From Blattamonas nauphoetae (Eukaryota > Preaxostyla > Oxymonadida), in assembly GCA_033064195.1 (NCBI GenBank), contig JARBJD010000061.1:62001-126000 (forward strand): a stretch of 64,000 nucleotides of DNA, read 5' to 3'. A program made the position numbers and the translations under genes. Below the pieces are notes generated by a model. That model ran no database searches, was not told where the DNA came from, and saw only the letters and a program-made list of their open reading frames with translations. Positions 1 to 9,163 of the stretch are shown here, piece after piece (position 1 is the stretch's first letter; the number at the start of each line of letters is the position of its first letter).

Positions 1-193
1 TTTTTTTGACTCATCAACGGCCCCCACTTGGGCAGAACTGACACTGTGGCCCTTGAGCCCCTTGTCGGGAATCTTTAGCTTGTTTTAACAGGACAGACAA
101 AATGGTTTATTTGTTTGTTTGTTCGGGTGGATCGGGCCACCCATTCTTCCACTTCCCCGTTGTGAGACTCAACAGTTGATGGGCACTGGTTTG
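1..193. other. Left-edge stretch upstream of the first receptor fragment
   Basis: About 190 bases that I cannot match to the paralogous receptor at 53059-60029, although the next bases match it well. The stretch is T-rich at its start and has a TTTG run near 110-122. Homology to the receptor family begins near 181-200 with a GTG..DIN-GSL-C-N-SF motif, and it changes phase in a short A run near 197-200. The receptor's 5' end is therefore lost, outside the window, or behind a rearrangement. Confidence 0.4.
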
Positions 194-1599
194 GTTAAAA
201 TGATATCAACCGTGGCAGCTTGCTTTGTTCAAACTCCTCCTTCTCACAGTGTTCATCAGCCTCAAATGAAGACTACGGAGCCGGAAACCGCTTTGTCTAT
301 CAATCCTACACCTCTACGTCAGCCTTACTTTTCACAAACTGCACATTCCTCTCGATGTCATCTTCGGATCCGACCATCAATTTTGGAGGAGGCGCCATTG
401 TTGTGTTTAATTCGACCGCTGATCTCACCATCACCGAGTGTTCGTTCCACAACTGCAGATGTTCTGGGAGTCAGGTTGATGGTGGAGCAGTGAACTCTCG
501 AGGAGATCTCACGCTCCCCGAGAGACACCACTCAAACACAAAGGTGTCGAAGTGTTCGTTCACATCGTGTTATGCGGAGGACGGTGGTGGCGCTCTGGCC
601 ATCTACCATGTCTTCTCAGCAGAAATCCATGACTGCTCCTTCCAAGGAAACACAGCAGGCAGAGGTGGTGGAGTCGCACATCAGGACATTCCAACGTTTT
701 CTCTGACCAATTCCTCGTTTACCAACAACCATGCCACCCAAGGGGGGGCTCTCTTCATCACTGCCCATATTCCATTCTCTTTCTCAACACTCCTGTTCAG
801 AGACAATTCCGCCACAAGCAAACTTGGAAGTGACATTTACTTCAATGATTATTCATCGACAGATGTTCCACTAGCAAACATCTCATCATGCGACACGACG
901 GCTCTCACAGCATCTGTCTACTTCACTGTTGATGACAAAAACACAACCACCCATGTCCCTCAAGTGAAACGTGCACTTTTCATTCACTCAACTGAAGTCT
1001 CTCACGACCAGGACACAACCACTGTGACAGTCACATCTGCAACCCCCGTGAAAGGAACCATGAGCGTCGTCCTCGCTGGCGGCCGAGTCCCTCGGCTGGT
1101 TTTCGTGACCTTTGAAGACAATAGCGATGCTGGCTCGACTGTTGGAACAGCAACTGTCCCCTCGTACATCCTCCCAAGCGGAAAGACATACTCTGTTGTT
1201 TGTCAAGTCCTCGCAAAGTATCAACCTCGTGACCAGTTCATCTGGCAAGCAACGTCGCGATTACCAGATTCTAACACATCTCTGGTTGAGGTGAAAGGAG
1301 TTGGACTCAGCATGGGCTCGTACGTGATGACAGTGAAAGATTCGAAAGGGAACCCAGTTGTGGTCAACCTCAATTATGTTGATTCAACAACGTTAACAGC
1401 AACAGAGACGCTCTATCCTGCCACCAGCGATCAACTGGCCTACGAAACAGAATATACAATCAGTTCAGTGACATGTGGTTCGACCAACATTTTCGTGAAC
1501 GATGACGTCGTGTTGTCGGTTCCAAAGGAACCAGCAAGGATTCTCTCCACTCGATCGACAGAACTGAATGGACAGAGAGATGAAGTGACAGTCAGTTTT
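194..1599 (+). CDS. Receptor-like pseudokinase gene 1, part 1 of 3 (ectodomain fragment)
   Basis: This is the N-terminal surviving part of a large surface receptor. The open frame is clear from about 199 to 1599. It begins with parallel beta-helix repeats of the polymorphic-membrane-protein type (GGGA, GGAV, GGGV and GGAL turns, each followed by a C.F or S.F strand). It then passes into beta-sandwich-like repeats marked by EPARI near 1528. The fragment aligns along its length with the receptor at 53059-60029. It has no usable ATG; homology, not a start codon, sets the beginning. The frame stops only where a DIRS-like element begins at about 1600, and the same phase resumes at 6360. Upstream of about 197 the homology is in another phase, so the gene may carry one frame slip or a lost 5' end. 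The extracellular location is inferred from the family. Confidence 0.75.
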
Positions 1600-1664
1600 T
1601 TGTAACAAACCGAGGTACCTCTGATAATGAGAAGTGGTCGTGAGTAATGGGTTGGTCAATAGAG
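1600..1664. repeat. Terminal inverted repeat of element A (3' side)
   Basis: Bases about 1611-1660 are the reverse complement of about 6286-6340, with one or two differences. The outermost 20 or so bases differ from those at the other end. That is expected in DIRS elements, where the unique outer ends are both represented in the internal complementary region. Confidence 0.85.
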
Positions 1665-1918
1665 AGCCAACATAATGACGAAACATTTCAATAATTAGAA
1701 ACGCTTGGTATCCTTACTCTTTCCAATCATCAGGGCGAACCAATGATGAAAGGGACTGTCGCTTGCGACGAAAGAGGTAACAAAAATTGTTTTAGTGCTT
1801 GTAACAGAAAATCTCCAACGGAGAACAAAAAAACTGTTGCAAGTCTTGTAAAAGAGTGTTCCAAAAGGAAGTAGAAACTAGTCCCCTGCCCCTCGCGGCT
1901 TGTGGTAGCAGGCAATCA

Positions 1919-1993
1919 AGAGGTACCTCGGTTTGTTACAAGCACCGCCCTTCTAGTAGGTGCTGTTCAAACCTCGGTCCCTCTGATAATGAG
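1919..1993. repeat. Internal complementary region of element A
   Basis: The first part (1919-1941) is the reverse complement of the left outer end near 1600-1622. The second part (1942-1993) is the reverse complement of the right outer end at 6308-6358. Joined, it is the complement of an end-to-end junction of the element. This is the hallmark of DIRS-1-type replication through a circular intermediate. Confidence 0.9.
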
Positions 1994-2075
1994 CCTTGAA
2001 AGGAACAGAAAGAAAGGAAGATGGTGAATGAATGAAATGAAGAACATCCATAATTAGAGCCTGACCATCAGATGC

Positions 2076-3150
2076 TTAGTCGTCTGAGAGACCGTGACTC
2101 CCGTTTAAGGGCTGCCACCAAGACGATGAAAGGACAGGGTAGCCGACGCCGAATAGGATGGGACGGGCATAGTATTCATCGGCGACTGTTGAGCCGGGAC
2201 TCCATCCGACGTGTGCGTTGAGAGTCCGGAGGTTGACTCGTCTCACGAGGCGGAGGTATGAAATGGCAGCGTGTTTAATGGAGTAGGGCCCGAACGTCTC
2301 AGGTATGCCTGCCTCCCTGAAGACCCTCTTGATCCTGTCTGTGATCCGCTGTTGGTTGAGTGGCTTGCCGGTGGAGAAGTCGACCCATGTGTGTGAGAGG
2401 TCCGCATGCGGAAGAGACGAAAGTTGGTCAGTGACGGCCTGGACATTGTGGAGGTGGGCCTGGAGAGCGACATAGGGAGAATAGTCCGGAGCGCCTTCGT
2501 CCTCAATGAACTTCTGATGAAACACGTCCTGGCGTTGCTTCTGAATGACCGAGATCACCACGCGATTGACCCCTCGTCCATTGAGGGACGAGGCCATTCG
2601 ATTCTCTTCCACTTGAGATGCACCAGTTCCTCGCGGCGACAGCAGGAATAAGTCAGGATGAGAACAATTGCCCTTGTCTGTTGGAGGTCTGGATTGGACT
2701 TGGCTTCCTCGAAGGTCGTTTGTGCCCACCTCAGTATCATATTGACGTTCCACATGCTCGTATACATTGGCGTCGTCTTCTGTGGATTCTGCTTTGCGAT
2801 CAGCTTCTGAATAGAGAGAAGGGCTGTCTTGTCTAAGGCAAGTTCGGTGTGGAAAAGCTGAAGACTTGACTTGACGTGCGCGAGTATTTGGCGAGGAATA
2901 GAGGGAGACTCATTGAATTTGTCCTGGAGGTGGATGGCGAACTCTGCCAGTATCTTCTGGATCTCCCCGCCCTTCTTGACGAGATCTTCTGGGGAGAGGT
3001 GATTATCCAAACAATACTCTTCGAATAGTTTCCATGCGCGCCTCCACTTCGCCTCCGACTTATATCTTGTCTCCTCCAGCCGTATCAGTTTCTCGCCGTA
3101 GTTGCGAAGGGCACACAGAGAGCGGAAGAAGGTTCGGGGTGGGGAGAGTG
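2076..3150 (-). CDS. Tyrosine recombinase region of element A
   Basis: This region encodes a DIRS-type tyrosine recombinase, which would integrate the circular element DNA. Visible features are a helical N-terminal core-binding region, a first catalytic-arginine segment (CCRREELVHLKW), a KHAAISYLR segment in place of the usual H-x-x-R box, and a C-terminal GWSPGSTVADEYY segment carrying the likely nucleophilic tyrosine. The region is spread over more than one frame and overlaps the reverse-transcriptase frame at its start, as DIRS elements are known to do. It lies between the RT region and the internal complementary region. Confidence 0.75.
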
Positions 3151-4929
3151 TCATTCTATGAGAGACGCCAGAATCGAGCCTGGTGGTAGCTTCAAGTCCT
3201 CGAGAGGATTGTCGAGGGCTGTCAGTTGACTGTACTCTCCCAACAACATCTGCTTGCAATCGAGTTGTGACAGAAGAGTGGACCACGGTTGGGCTCTCCA
3301 CGCCGGAGTAATTAGGAGAGCTCTCTTCGGTCTCTGTATCATGAGCTTCCTCACTACTTTCGAGATCATCAAAATTGGGGGGTGGATCAGGAGATTCATT
3401 GTCATCTCGGACCAATCTTGGTCCATTACCCCTCCTCCAGCTTCTTCTTTCGCCCCTGAGAGAGAGAAATACATTGCGCATTGTTTGTTCTTGACGCTCG
3501 CGAAAAGATCCATCCCGGGATCGAAGTTCCATTTGTCCTTGACCAGTTGAAGAGCTTGTGGCAGGAGATGATATTCGCTGTGCGGGGGGAGTCGTGAGAG
3601 CGCATCCGAGACTGAGTTGGCTTTGCCCGGGATGTGGTTGATCGACTGGAGGTGAAGGCCGAGCCGTTTGAACGTCTTGAAGACACTCCTGGTTATTTCG
3701 AGGAGAGGAAGACCTGCGCGTTGTCTCCGCAGGTTGTAGACAGCGGCTGTATTGTCCGATAGAATCGAGAGTGAGGAGACTCGAGCTCGTCTCAAATGCT
3801 TCGCAGCTGCTCGAACGCTCCGACCCACCGCTGCAGTCTCTTTCCAATTGCTCGTGTGCGAGCGCTCCTGTATGTTCCAGAACCCGTGGAAATAAACAGT
3901 CGAACCAGTTAACTGGAGTGTCGCTCCCCAGCCTGTCGGACTGGCGTCCGTGGTGATTGAGGCTTGGCTCACTGTCGGTTGGAAGGAGAACGGAGAGTTG
4001 TTTGTCAGGCACTTCTTCCAAAACTGTAATTCCCCCAGGAGTTGGGGAGTGAGGCGAACCTTGCCGTTCCATCCAAACTTGTGGACGGTTGATGACAGGA
4101 GCGTTTGATGCCTTCGGAGATATAGACTTGCTTCTGGAATTGAAATACGCAGAAAACTGAGTGAGCCGATTAAGTTGGAGAGGTGTTTCAATGAGATCAT
4201 TGCCCTCTGTTGGCAGGAGAGAGTCTGGGATTTGAGTAACGACAGGAGCTTCTTTCGTCTGCAATCCGTCACTTTGACAGTCTGGTCCTTCGAGTTGAGT
4301 AACCAGCCGAGGAACTCCGCCTCCTGGCTGGGACGGAGGAGACATTTGTCCTCCGCTATCACGAAACCCAGCTGGCGGAGTCTCTGAACCGCCTGAACTG
4401 TCTTGCTTCTCGCCTCGTCCTCTGAGTCCGCTATCAGGAGTAAGTCGTCCAGATAAAAGACTATTGAGATCTTCAACTCCTCCCTCAATGCCTTCACAGC
4501 GATCTTCATCGTCTTCGAGAACGTTCGGGGTGCGGTTGCCAATCCGAAAGGCAGTGCTTTGAACTGGTACGTCTTGTGTTGAAATTGAAAGCAGAGGAAC
4601 TTGCGTAATGGTGGCGAGAGATGGATGTGCAGATACGCAGACTGTATGTCGATGGTTGTTAGCCAGGAGTGAGTGTTGATTAGAGGAAAGGCGGTTTGAA
4701 TGTTTTCCATTTTGAAGTGAGTCGTTTTGATCTCTCTGTTTAGGTGAGATGCATCTATCACCTTTCTGTATTTCCCTCCCTTCTTTGCGACGAGGAATGT
4801 GGGGAGAATCAGTTCCGCTGTCTCCGGCTGTATTTCCTCCACTGCACCCATTCGAAGTTCCTCTTGAAGAAGTTGATTGTAAGCTTCCATCTCCTCCGTT
4901 TTCCCTCTGAACGGTGGTGCTCTTCCCAA
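3151..4929 (-). CDS. Reverse transcriptase / RNase H of element A
   Basis: A 592-residue open frame. The reverse-transcriptase core has DIQSAYLHI and a YLDD active-site box, with the LPFGL and APRTFSK segments between them. An RNase H domain follows, with TTDASPTGWG, a glutamate in NWKETAAV, SDNTAA, and the terminal SDALSR aspartate. After RNase H comes a short conserved region with D-FAS and HPP motifs of the kind found between RNase H and the recombinase in DIRS elements. Another phase is also open over the whole stretch, but its low-complexity translation suggests a shadow. All active-site residues I looked for are present. Confidence 0.88.
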   Translation of the reverse strand: MGRAPPFRGKTEEMEAYNQLLQEELRMGAVEEIQPETAELILPTFLVAKKGGKYRKVIDASHLNREIKTTHFKMENIQTAFPLINTHSWLTTIDIQSAYLHIHLSPPLRKFLCFQFQHKTYQFKALPFGLATAPRTFSKTMKIAVKALREELKISIVFYLDDLLLIADSEDEARSKTVQAVQRLRQLGFVIAEDKCLLRPSQEAEFLGWLLNSKDQTVKVTDCRRKKLLSLLKSQTLSCQQRAMISLKHLSNLIGSLSFLRISIPEASLYLRRHQTLLSSTVHKFGWNGKVRLTPQLLGELQFWKKCLTNNSPFSFQPTVSQASITTDASPTGWGATLQLTGSTVYFHGFWNIQERSHTSNWKETAAVGRSVRAAAKHLRRARVSSLSILSDNTAAVYNLRRQRAGLPLLEITRSVFKTFKRLGLHLQSINHIPGKANSVSDALSRLPPHSEYHLLPQALQLVKDKWNFDPGMDLFASVKNKQCAMYFSLSGAKEEAGGGVMDQDWSEMTMNLLIHPPILMISKVVRKLMIQRPKRALLITPAWRAQPWSTLLSQLDCKQMLLGEYSQLTALDNPLEDLKLPPGSILASLIE

Positions 4930-5078
4930 TAGGCGCAGTCTGTCCGGTGAGTCGGCCTCCTTCCACTCCCAAAGAGCTCCCGCTTGAATAATATCCTTCC
5001 CACCAATATCTGCCCACAGTGAGATTCTGTCCAGGAGTCTCCCTGTTATCTTGACATCCTCCTGCTTTAATTCCGACT

Positions 5079-6304
5079 CTACTGGCCTTTCCTGTTGTAG
5101 TGTCGGTGAGGACCGAATTGTTTGACGGGGGTACGGCCCTGCCCCCCTCTCGGTGAGAAAGCAGCGCCAGACTGCATATGTGTCATCGGCGCTGGGCCAA
5201 TCATTTGAGTGGTCTGATCGAAACCTGTCTGAGTTGGTTGATAAGAGGAAGTGGAACGTGGAAGTAAACTCACATCATTCGAGAGAGGGCGTCGAATGTT
5301 CATCTGGTCCATCATGTCCATGAAGTTCTTCTCGTCGACATATAGTGCGTGATATGTTCGTGAGGCGGCATCCGATGAAATGAGGATCGCGTCTAGGATC
5401 TTTGAGAGGATGGGGGAGGTAGGATCAGACGTTGAAATTTGGGTGTGAACTTCGCCAATTAAAGCTGCTGCAACAAGGCTGTGTTGTGTTGCCATCCTGA
5501 GCATCTGCTGCTGAACTCCTAGTGGACTGTTAAGTTTTGGAGGGTCGTCCGAAAACTGAGTCTGTATTTCCAAATCTCTTCGAGAGTTGTATGATGCCCG
5601 GGTTAATTCGTCAATCAATTGCGGAGGCAGAACATTCTTAACCCAGTCCGTGGTGAACTTCGTATGCCTCTTTTCAGCTTCTTTTCAAACTCGTCGCTGG
5701 ATCCTTTCGATGGATGGGACTGAAATCTGAGTCCTGATACAGAGCGATGTAGGGGTCTTGTAGATCCAGATGTGGTGGTAATAGATTCCGTTTCATCTTT
5801 GATGAGCGGTTTTTCTTCCAAGAGAACGAGATTTGCGTCGCCCCTCCTTTGATCTGTGCTTTTGTGCTGCTTCCCTTCCGACCTATGTCCGGCCGAATAA
5901 AGAGATCTTTCTCGCTCATTCTGACGAGAGTAATGACTGGACGGAATGGAACCGCCAGAAGATGTGTTGGATGATTCCGAGCTGTCGGAACTGTCATCGT
6001 CGACCGGGTCCGTTGGACGTGAACGCTTGCGTTTTCTAATCGGAGAAGGTGCTCGCGTGGGAGGTATAGTTGTCCCGCGACGCTGGGAAGGTGGTACTTC
6101 CGGCGTTGTGGCCTGAGCCGTGTGAGATTGCTTTAACGATAGCGCGTCGAAAAACGCTGGGTCTGCGGTTCTAATACCACTAATAATCTGTCTGATGACA
6201 TCAGGTGGTATTTGGTCGGAAGGGGCAGTGTCTGCTGCAGCTGAAGTTTCTGAATGTGTCGTCATTATTTTGATCTTCGTGACCAACCCATTACTCACGA
6301 CCAC
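5079..6304 (-). CDS. Gag-like region of element A
   Basis: This is the first region of the element, just inside its 5' inverted repeat. It encodes a charged protein with a central Ser-rich, Arg/Lys-rich stretch (SSDSSESS and RKRKRS near its middle) and a helical C-terminal part ending in a basic, Gly-rich tail. The same overall plan is seen in the gag-like protein of element B at 8136-9140. It occupies two adjoining frames here, so it either uses overlap or carries about one break. Its gag role is inferred from position and composition, because no zinc knuckle is visible. Confidence 0.6.
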
Positions 6305-6359
6305 TTCTCATTATCAGAGGGACCGAGGTTTGAACAGCACCTACTAGAAGGGCGGTGCT
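6286..6359. repeat. Terminal inverted repeat of element A (5' side)
   Basis: About 6286-6344 mirrors 1607-1664. The last 50 or so bases up to 6358 are found in reverse complement in the internal complementary region at 1942-1993, which fixes the element end at 6358-6359. Confidence 0.85.
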
Positions 6360-8039
6360 GCTGGCTCTCTTCTGACACGCGGGGCAGGTACTGCGATGGC
6401 TGGTCGGGATGGGGTGAGCATCGAGAGCTCAGGAGTGATCACAATCGACAATTCAACCAGCTGCTCTGCCGTCTTCAAGACCGCTTGGACAGACTCAGCC
6501 ACAGTGCTGGCATTTGGGAAGGAGTACACGCTTCGGTCGATCGGGACAGGAACAACAGCAATCGCGATCAACGACGGAATCACTTTCCGAGTCCCGTTGC
6601 CTCCAGTCATCACCTCATTCTCTGCTCCAGCTGAATGCTCAAGTCTTACATTTGATGTGTCTGTGGGTGGTCAGAATCTTCCTATTGGAGAAACCTTCAC
6701 AGTTCAGTTGACAGATCAACTCTCCTTTTCTCTCACTTTTTCGAGCGCTGATTCTGGAGCAGGAACAGTCTCAGCGGGCCTCCCATCTCAAATCTTGTTC
6801 AATCATTCGTATTCGATCGATAGTGTGCGAAAAGGAGCGGAAGTCATCCTTTTGAACTCAACCACTCTCCAAACTCCACTCGGCCCGACACTCTCAAAGG
6901 TCAGAACTGTCTTGAACACATCAAATGTGAACAATGTGATTGTGACGCTGGAGTCACTTCGAATGCCTGTTGGAGAGATGACACTGACAGTACAAGAAAA
7001 GAGTTCGACACCAATTGCACTGACAGTCTCGTTCGTCTCTTCAGAAGCTGGATCAGTTGAGGTTGTTGTTTTCGGAGGATCGACGCTGAAATATGGAACA
7101 AGCTACTCGGTTGTGAGTCTGACGTCGTCATCTCTTCTGTGTTCGCTGGACGAGCCGATCACATTCGAAACACCTGCCACTCCCCCTCGGATCAAAACCG
7201 CGTCGTGTTCTCTTGTTGGAAAATCTGAGCGATCATGTGAAGTTGTTCTGAGTGGAGAAGCATTGCCAGCTGGGACATCGTTCTCGATCTCATTGGATGA
7301 GATTGATGAAAATGGAGATGTGATTGCTGGGACGACTCCCATCACGCTGTCGGACACGTTTGATGGAGTGATTGGTGACGCTGCATTGACAACTCACACA
7401 CTGTCGATCGTGCTGTTCCCTGTTCCACAAGAGATGAAATATTCTCGTCGCTATCGAATCACATCTCTTTCGATCTCTTCAATTCCGACAGTTCGGACGG
7501 CAGTTGAAGAGACAGCGACCTTCAAGGTTCCAGCTGAGCCAGCGCGAATTGTAGGGATTTGGGTTGAATTGGATGTGAATGGGAACACGACGTTGGTGAC
7601 AGTTCGTGGTCGACAGATTGCGCCTGGATCGTACACAGTGAGACTGAACTCGGAGAGTGGTCCCTGGTTTGATATTTCATTTTCGGGTGAAATGAGTGAT
7701 GAGAGGAATTCGAGTGTGGCATCTGTTCCGATTTTTGGGGACTCGCCTGTTCTGTCGTTCGGAGCGACATACACACTCTTCTCAGTGACTCCAACCTCCC
7801 CTTCTTCTGCATCTCTCCTGATCGACGCGAATCCGAACTCGTTCTTAATTTCTGAACCATCTCGTCTCGTCTCCATCTCTCCAATTCTCGCAGCCTCTCT
7901 CGAAACTGTCACACTCACTTTTGGTGGTCGATGCTTTGATGGATCTTTCTCTGTGAAACTCCAAGTCACTTCACCAACACTCGGCACACCATTCGAAGTT
8001 GGATGCTCAGCTGTGTCTGAAACAGAACTTCAATTGACA
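6360..8039 (+). CDS. Receptor-like pseudokinase gene 1, part 2 of 3 (beta-sandwich repeats)
   Basis: This is the middle host segment between the two retroelements, open throughout in one frame. It encodes about six tandem beta-sandwich-like modules of roughly 85-100 residues. Each opens with a P-x-R-I type signature (PPVITSF near 6602, PPRIKT near 7189, EPARIVG near 7540, EPSRLVS near 7855). Each also carries an LxxGxxYxVxSV strand pair, for example LKYGTSYSVVSL. The same repeat type fills the middle of the receptor at 53059-60029, so the modules are probably extracellular spacers or adhesion domains. Element A ends at 6359 and element B's ACA core starts at 8037. The frame is in phase on both sides with parts 1 and 3. 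Confidence 0.8.
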
Positions 8040-8125
8040 GGCTCCAGCTGAAGCGATGAGCCTGTTATCCACACAGGGCTCTCGCTCAGCATGAGAGTGT
8101 TGACGTGTTAAGGGTCGGTAGATCA
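8037..8125. repeat. Terminal inverted repeat of element B (5' side)
   Basis: About 8067-8122 is nearly identical in reverse complement to about 12677-12733. The outer part (8040-8085) appears in reverse complement in the internal complementary region. Confidence 0.88.
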
Positions 8126-8135
8126 AACACCTCGA

Positions 8136-9140
8136 ATGAATCACGAATTCACAAACAAATCATTGCAACAAACCGGAAACGACAGCCGGACAACCCCCGC
8201 TGAGGACCCACCAGCCTGGGTTGGCCCCGCCGTCGAACATTTTGCAGCCACATTTGCAACAGTTTTGCACAGTATTGTTGGAGAAAATAAGGAAAAGACT
8301 GAACCCAGGCATCAAAACAGAAGGAATGAACGAGAAAGGCTCATCGATTCCGACTCCAACTCCGATAGCTCAGATGAGAAGACATCACAACTTCTGTTGG
8401 AGAAACGAAAGCGTCTCCCTCCGAAGCCCACACAGATTCAAAAGAAAGTAAAACACAAAAGAAAGGCCGATGGATCAACACAGATCGATTACAACAGTGA
8501 CTTTTCGGAGTCGGACACTCGCTTGCAGCTTGTCCCATCTCAACCACATCAGAATCTACGCAGCTTCGCCTTAACGTCGCAGAAATTGATTCAGATGTAC
8601 ATCCCAAAGTTTTCTCTCGATTGGCTATCATCGACACTCCCAGCAGAAGTCCTAGATGAAGTCAGAGGATCAACTGAGTATCTCCGCCCGGCATTCAAAA
8701 TCGCCAGCAAGACAAAAGACGCCCTTCGCCCCAACGACATGCCTGGAAAGATTGACACTATTGCTAAGTCGGCAGTAGACAGCCTTCTCGTCGCCCTCTC
8801 AGCCTTGTCTGAATTGCTCGTTAGCATGAAAAGAATAGAAGTACCTGATGAACTACTACGACAATGGACGCAAGTCACGTGCTGTGTCGCAGATGCTGCT
8901 ACAAAAGTTCAGGCTCAGCGATATCTGCGGAATAAGAACTGGACGGATGTTGCCCAAGCACTTGAGATCCAAACCGAAGTTGGAGAGCCGCAAGTACTCA
9001 CGAGTGTGCGCCACGACACTGACTTTTTTCGAGGGGAGGGGATGGAAGACAACCAAGCCAACTTCCATCCCCGGCCCAACCGAAGCTACAGATCATATCG
9101 TCCCCTCAACAAGCCACCTGGGAGTCGCAAACCACAGTAG
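8136..9140 (+). CDS. Gag-like protein of element B
   Basis: A 334-residue open frame starting just after the inverted repeat. The first third is polar, with a DSDSNSDSSDE acidic/serine stretch and then Lys/Arg-rich segments (RKRLPPK, KHKRK). The middle is helical (about residues 140-270). The end is basic and aromatic (NRSYRSYRPLNK), like a nucleic-acid-binding tail. No enzyme motif or zinc knuckle is visible. Position and plan match the DIRS gag-like ORF and the corresponding region of element A, though sequence similarity to that region is low by eye. Confidence 0.65.
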   Translation: MNHEFTNKSLQQTGNDSRTTPAEDPPAWVGPAVEHFAATFATVLHSIVGENKEKTEPRHQNRRNERERLIDSDSNSDSSDEKTSQLLLEKRKRLPPKPTQIQKKVKHKRKADGSTQIDYNSDFSESDTRLQLVPSQPHQNLRSFALTSQKLIQMYIPKFSLDWLSSTLPAEVLDEVRGSTEYLRPAFKIASKTKDALRPNDMPGKIDTIAKSAVDSLLVALSALSELLVSMKRIEVPDELLRQWTQVTCCVADAATKVQAQRYLRNKNWTDVAQALEIQTEVGEPQVLTSVRHDTDFFRGEGMEDNQANFHPRPNRSYRSYRPLNKPPGSRKPQ

Positions 9141-9163
9141 TCGTTCCAACCCAACGCCTTCCA

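Larger units (their letters stand above)
1600..6359 (-). mobile_element. DIRS-like tyrosine-recombinase retroelement A, minus orientation
   Basis: About 4.76 kb. It has inverted terminal repeats (about 1607-1664 and 6286-6344), an internal complementary region at 1919-1993, and a gag-like region, a reverse transcriptase with RNase H, and a tyrosine recombinase in the DIRS order. Inverted rather than direct ends, plus the complementary region, place it with DIRS-1 and not with LTR elements. It sits inside receptor gene 1, whose two sides are in the same phase. Its boundaries are uncertain by one or two bases because of a T run. The element looks nearly whole: the gag-like and recombinase regions each use more than one frame, consistent with family-type overlap or with about one or two breaks. 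The matching repeats and clean insertion site suggest a recent copy. Confidence 0.88.

Noticed and set aside
119-493. 124-codon frame at the left edge
   Set aside because: Apart from a few residues before about 200 it is out of phase with the receptor homology, and no domain is seen.
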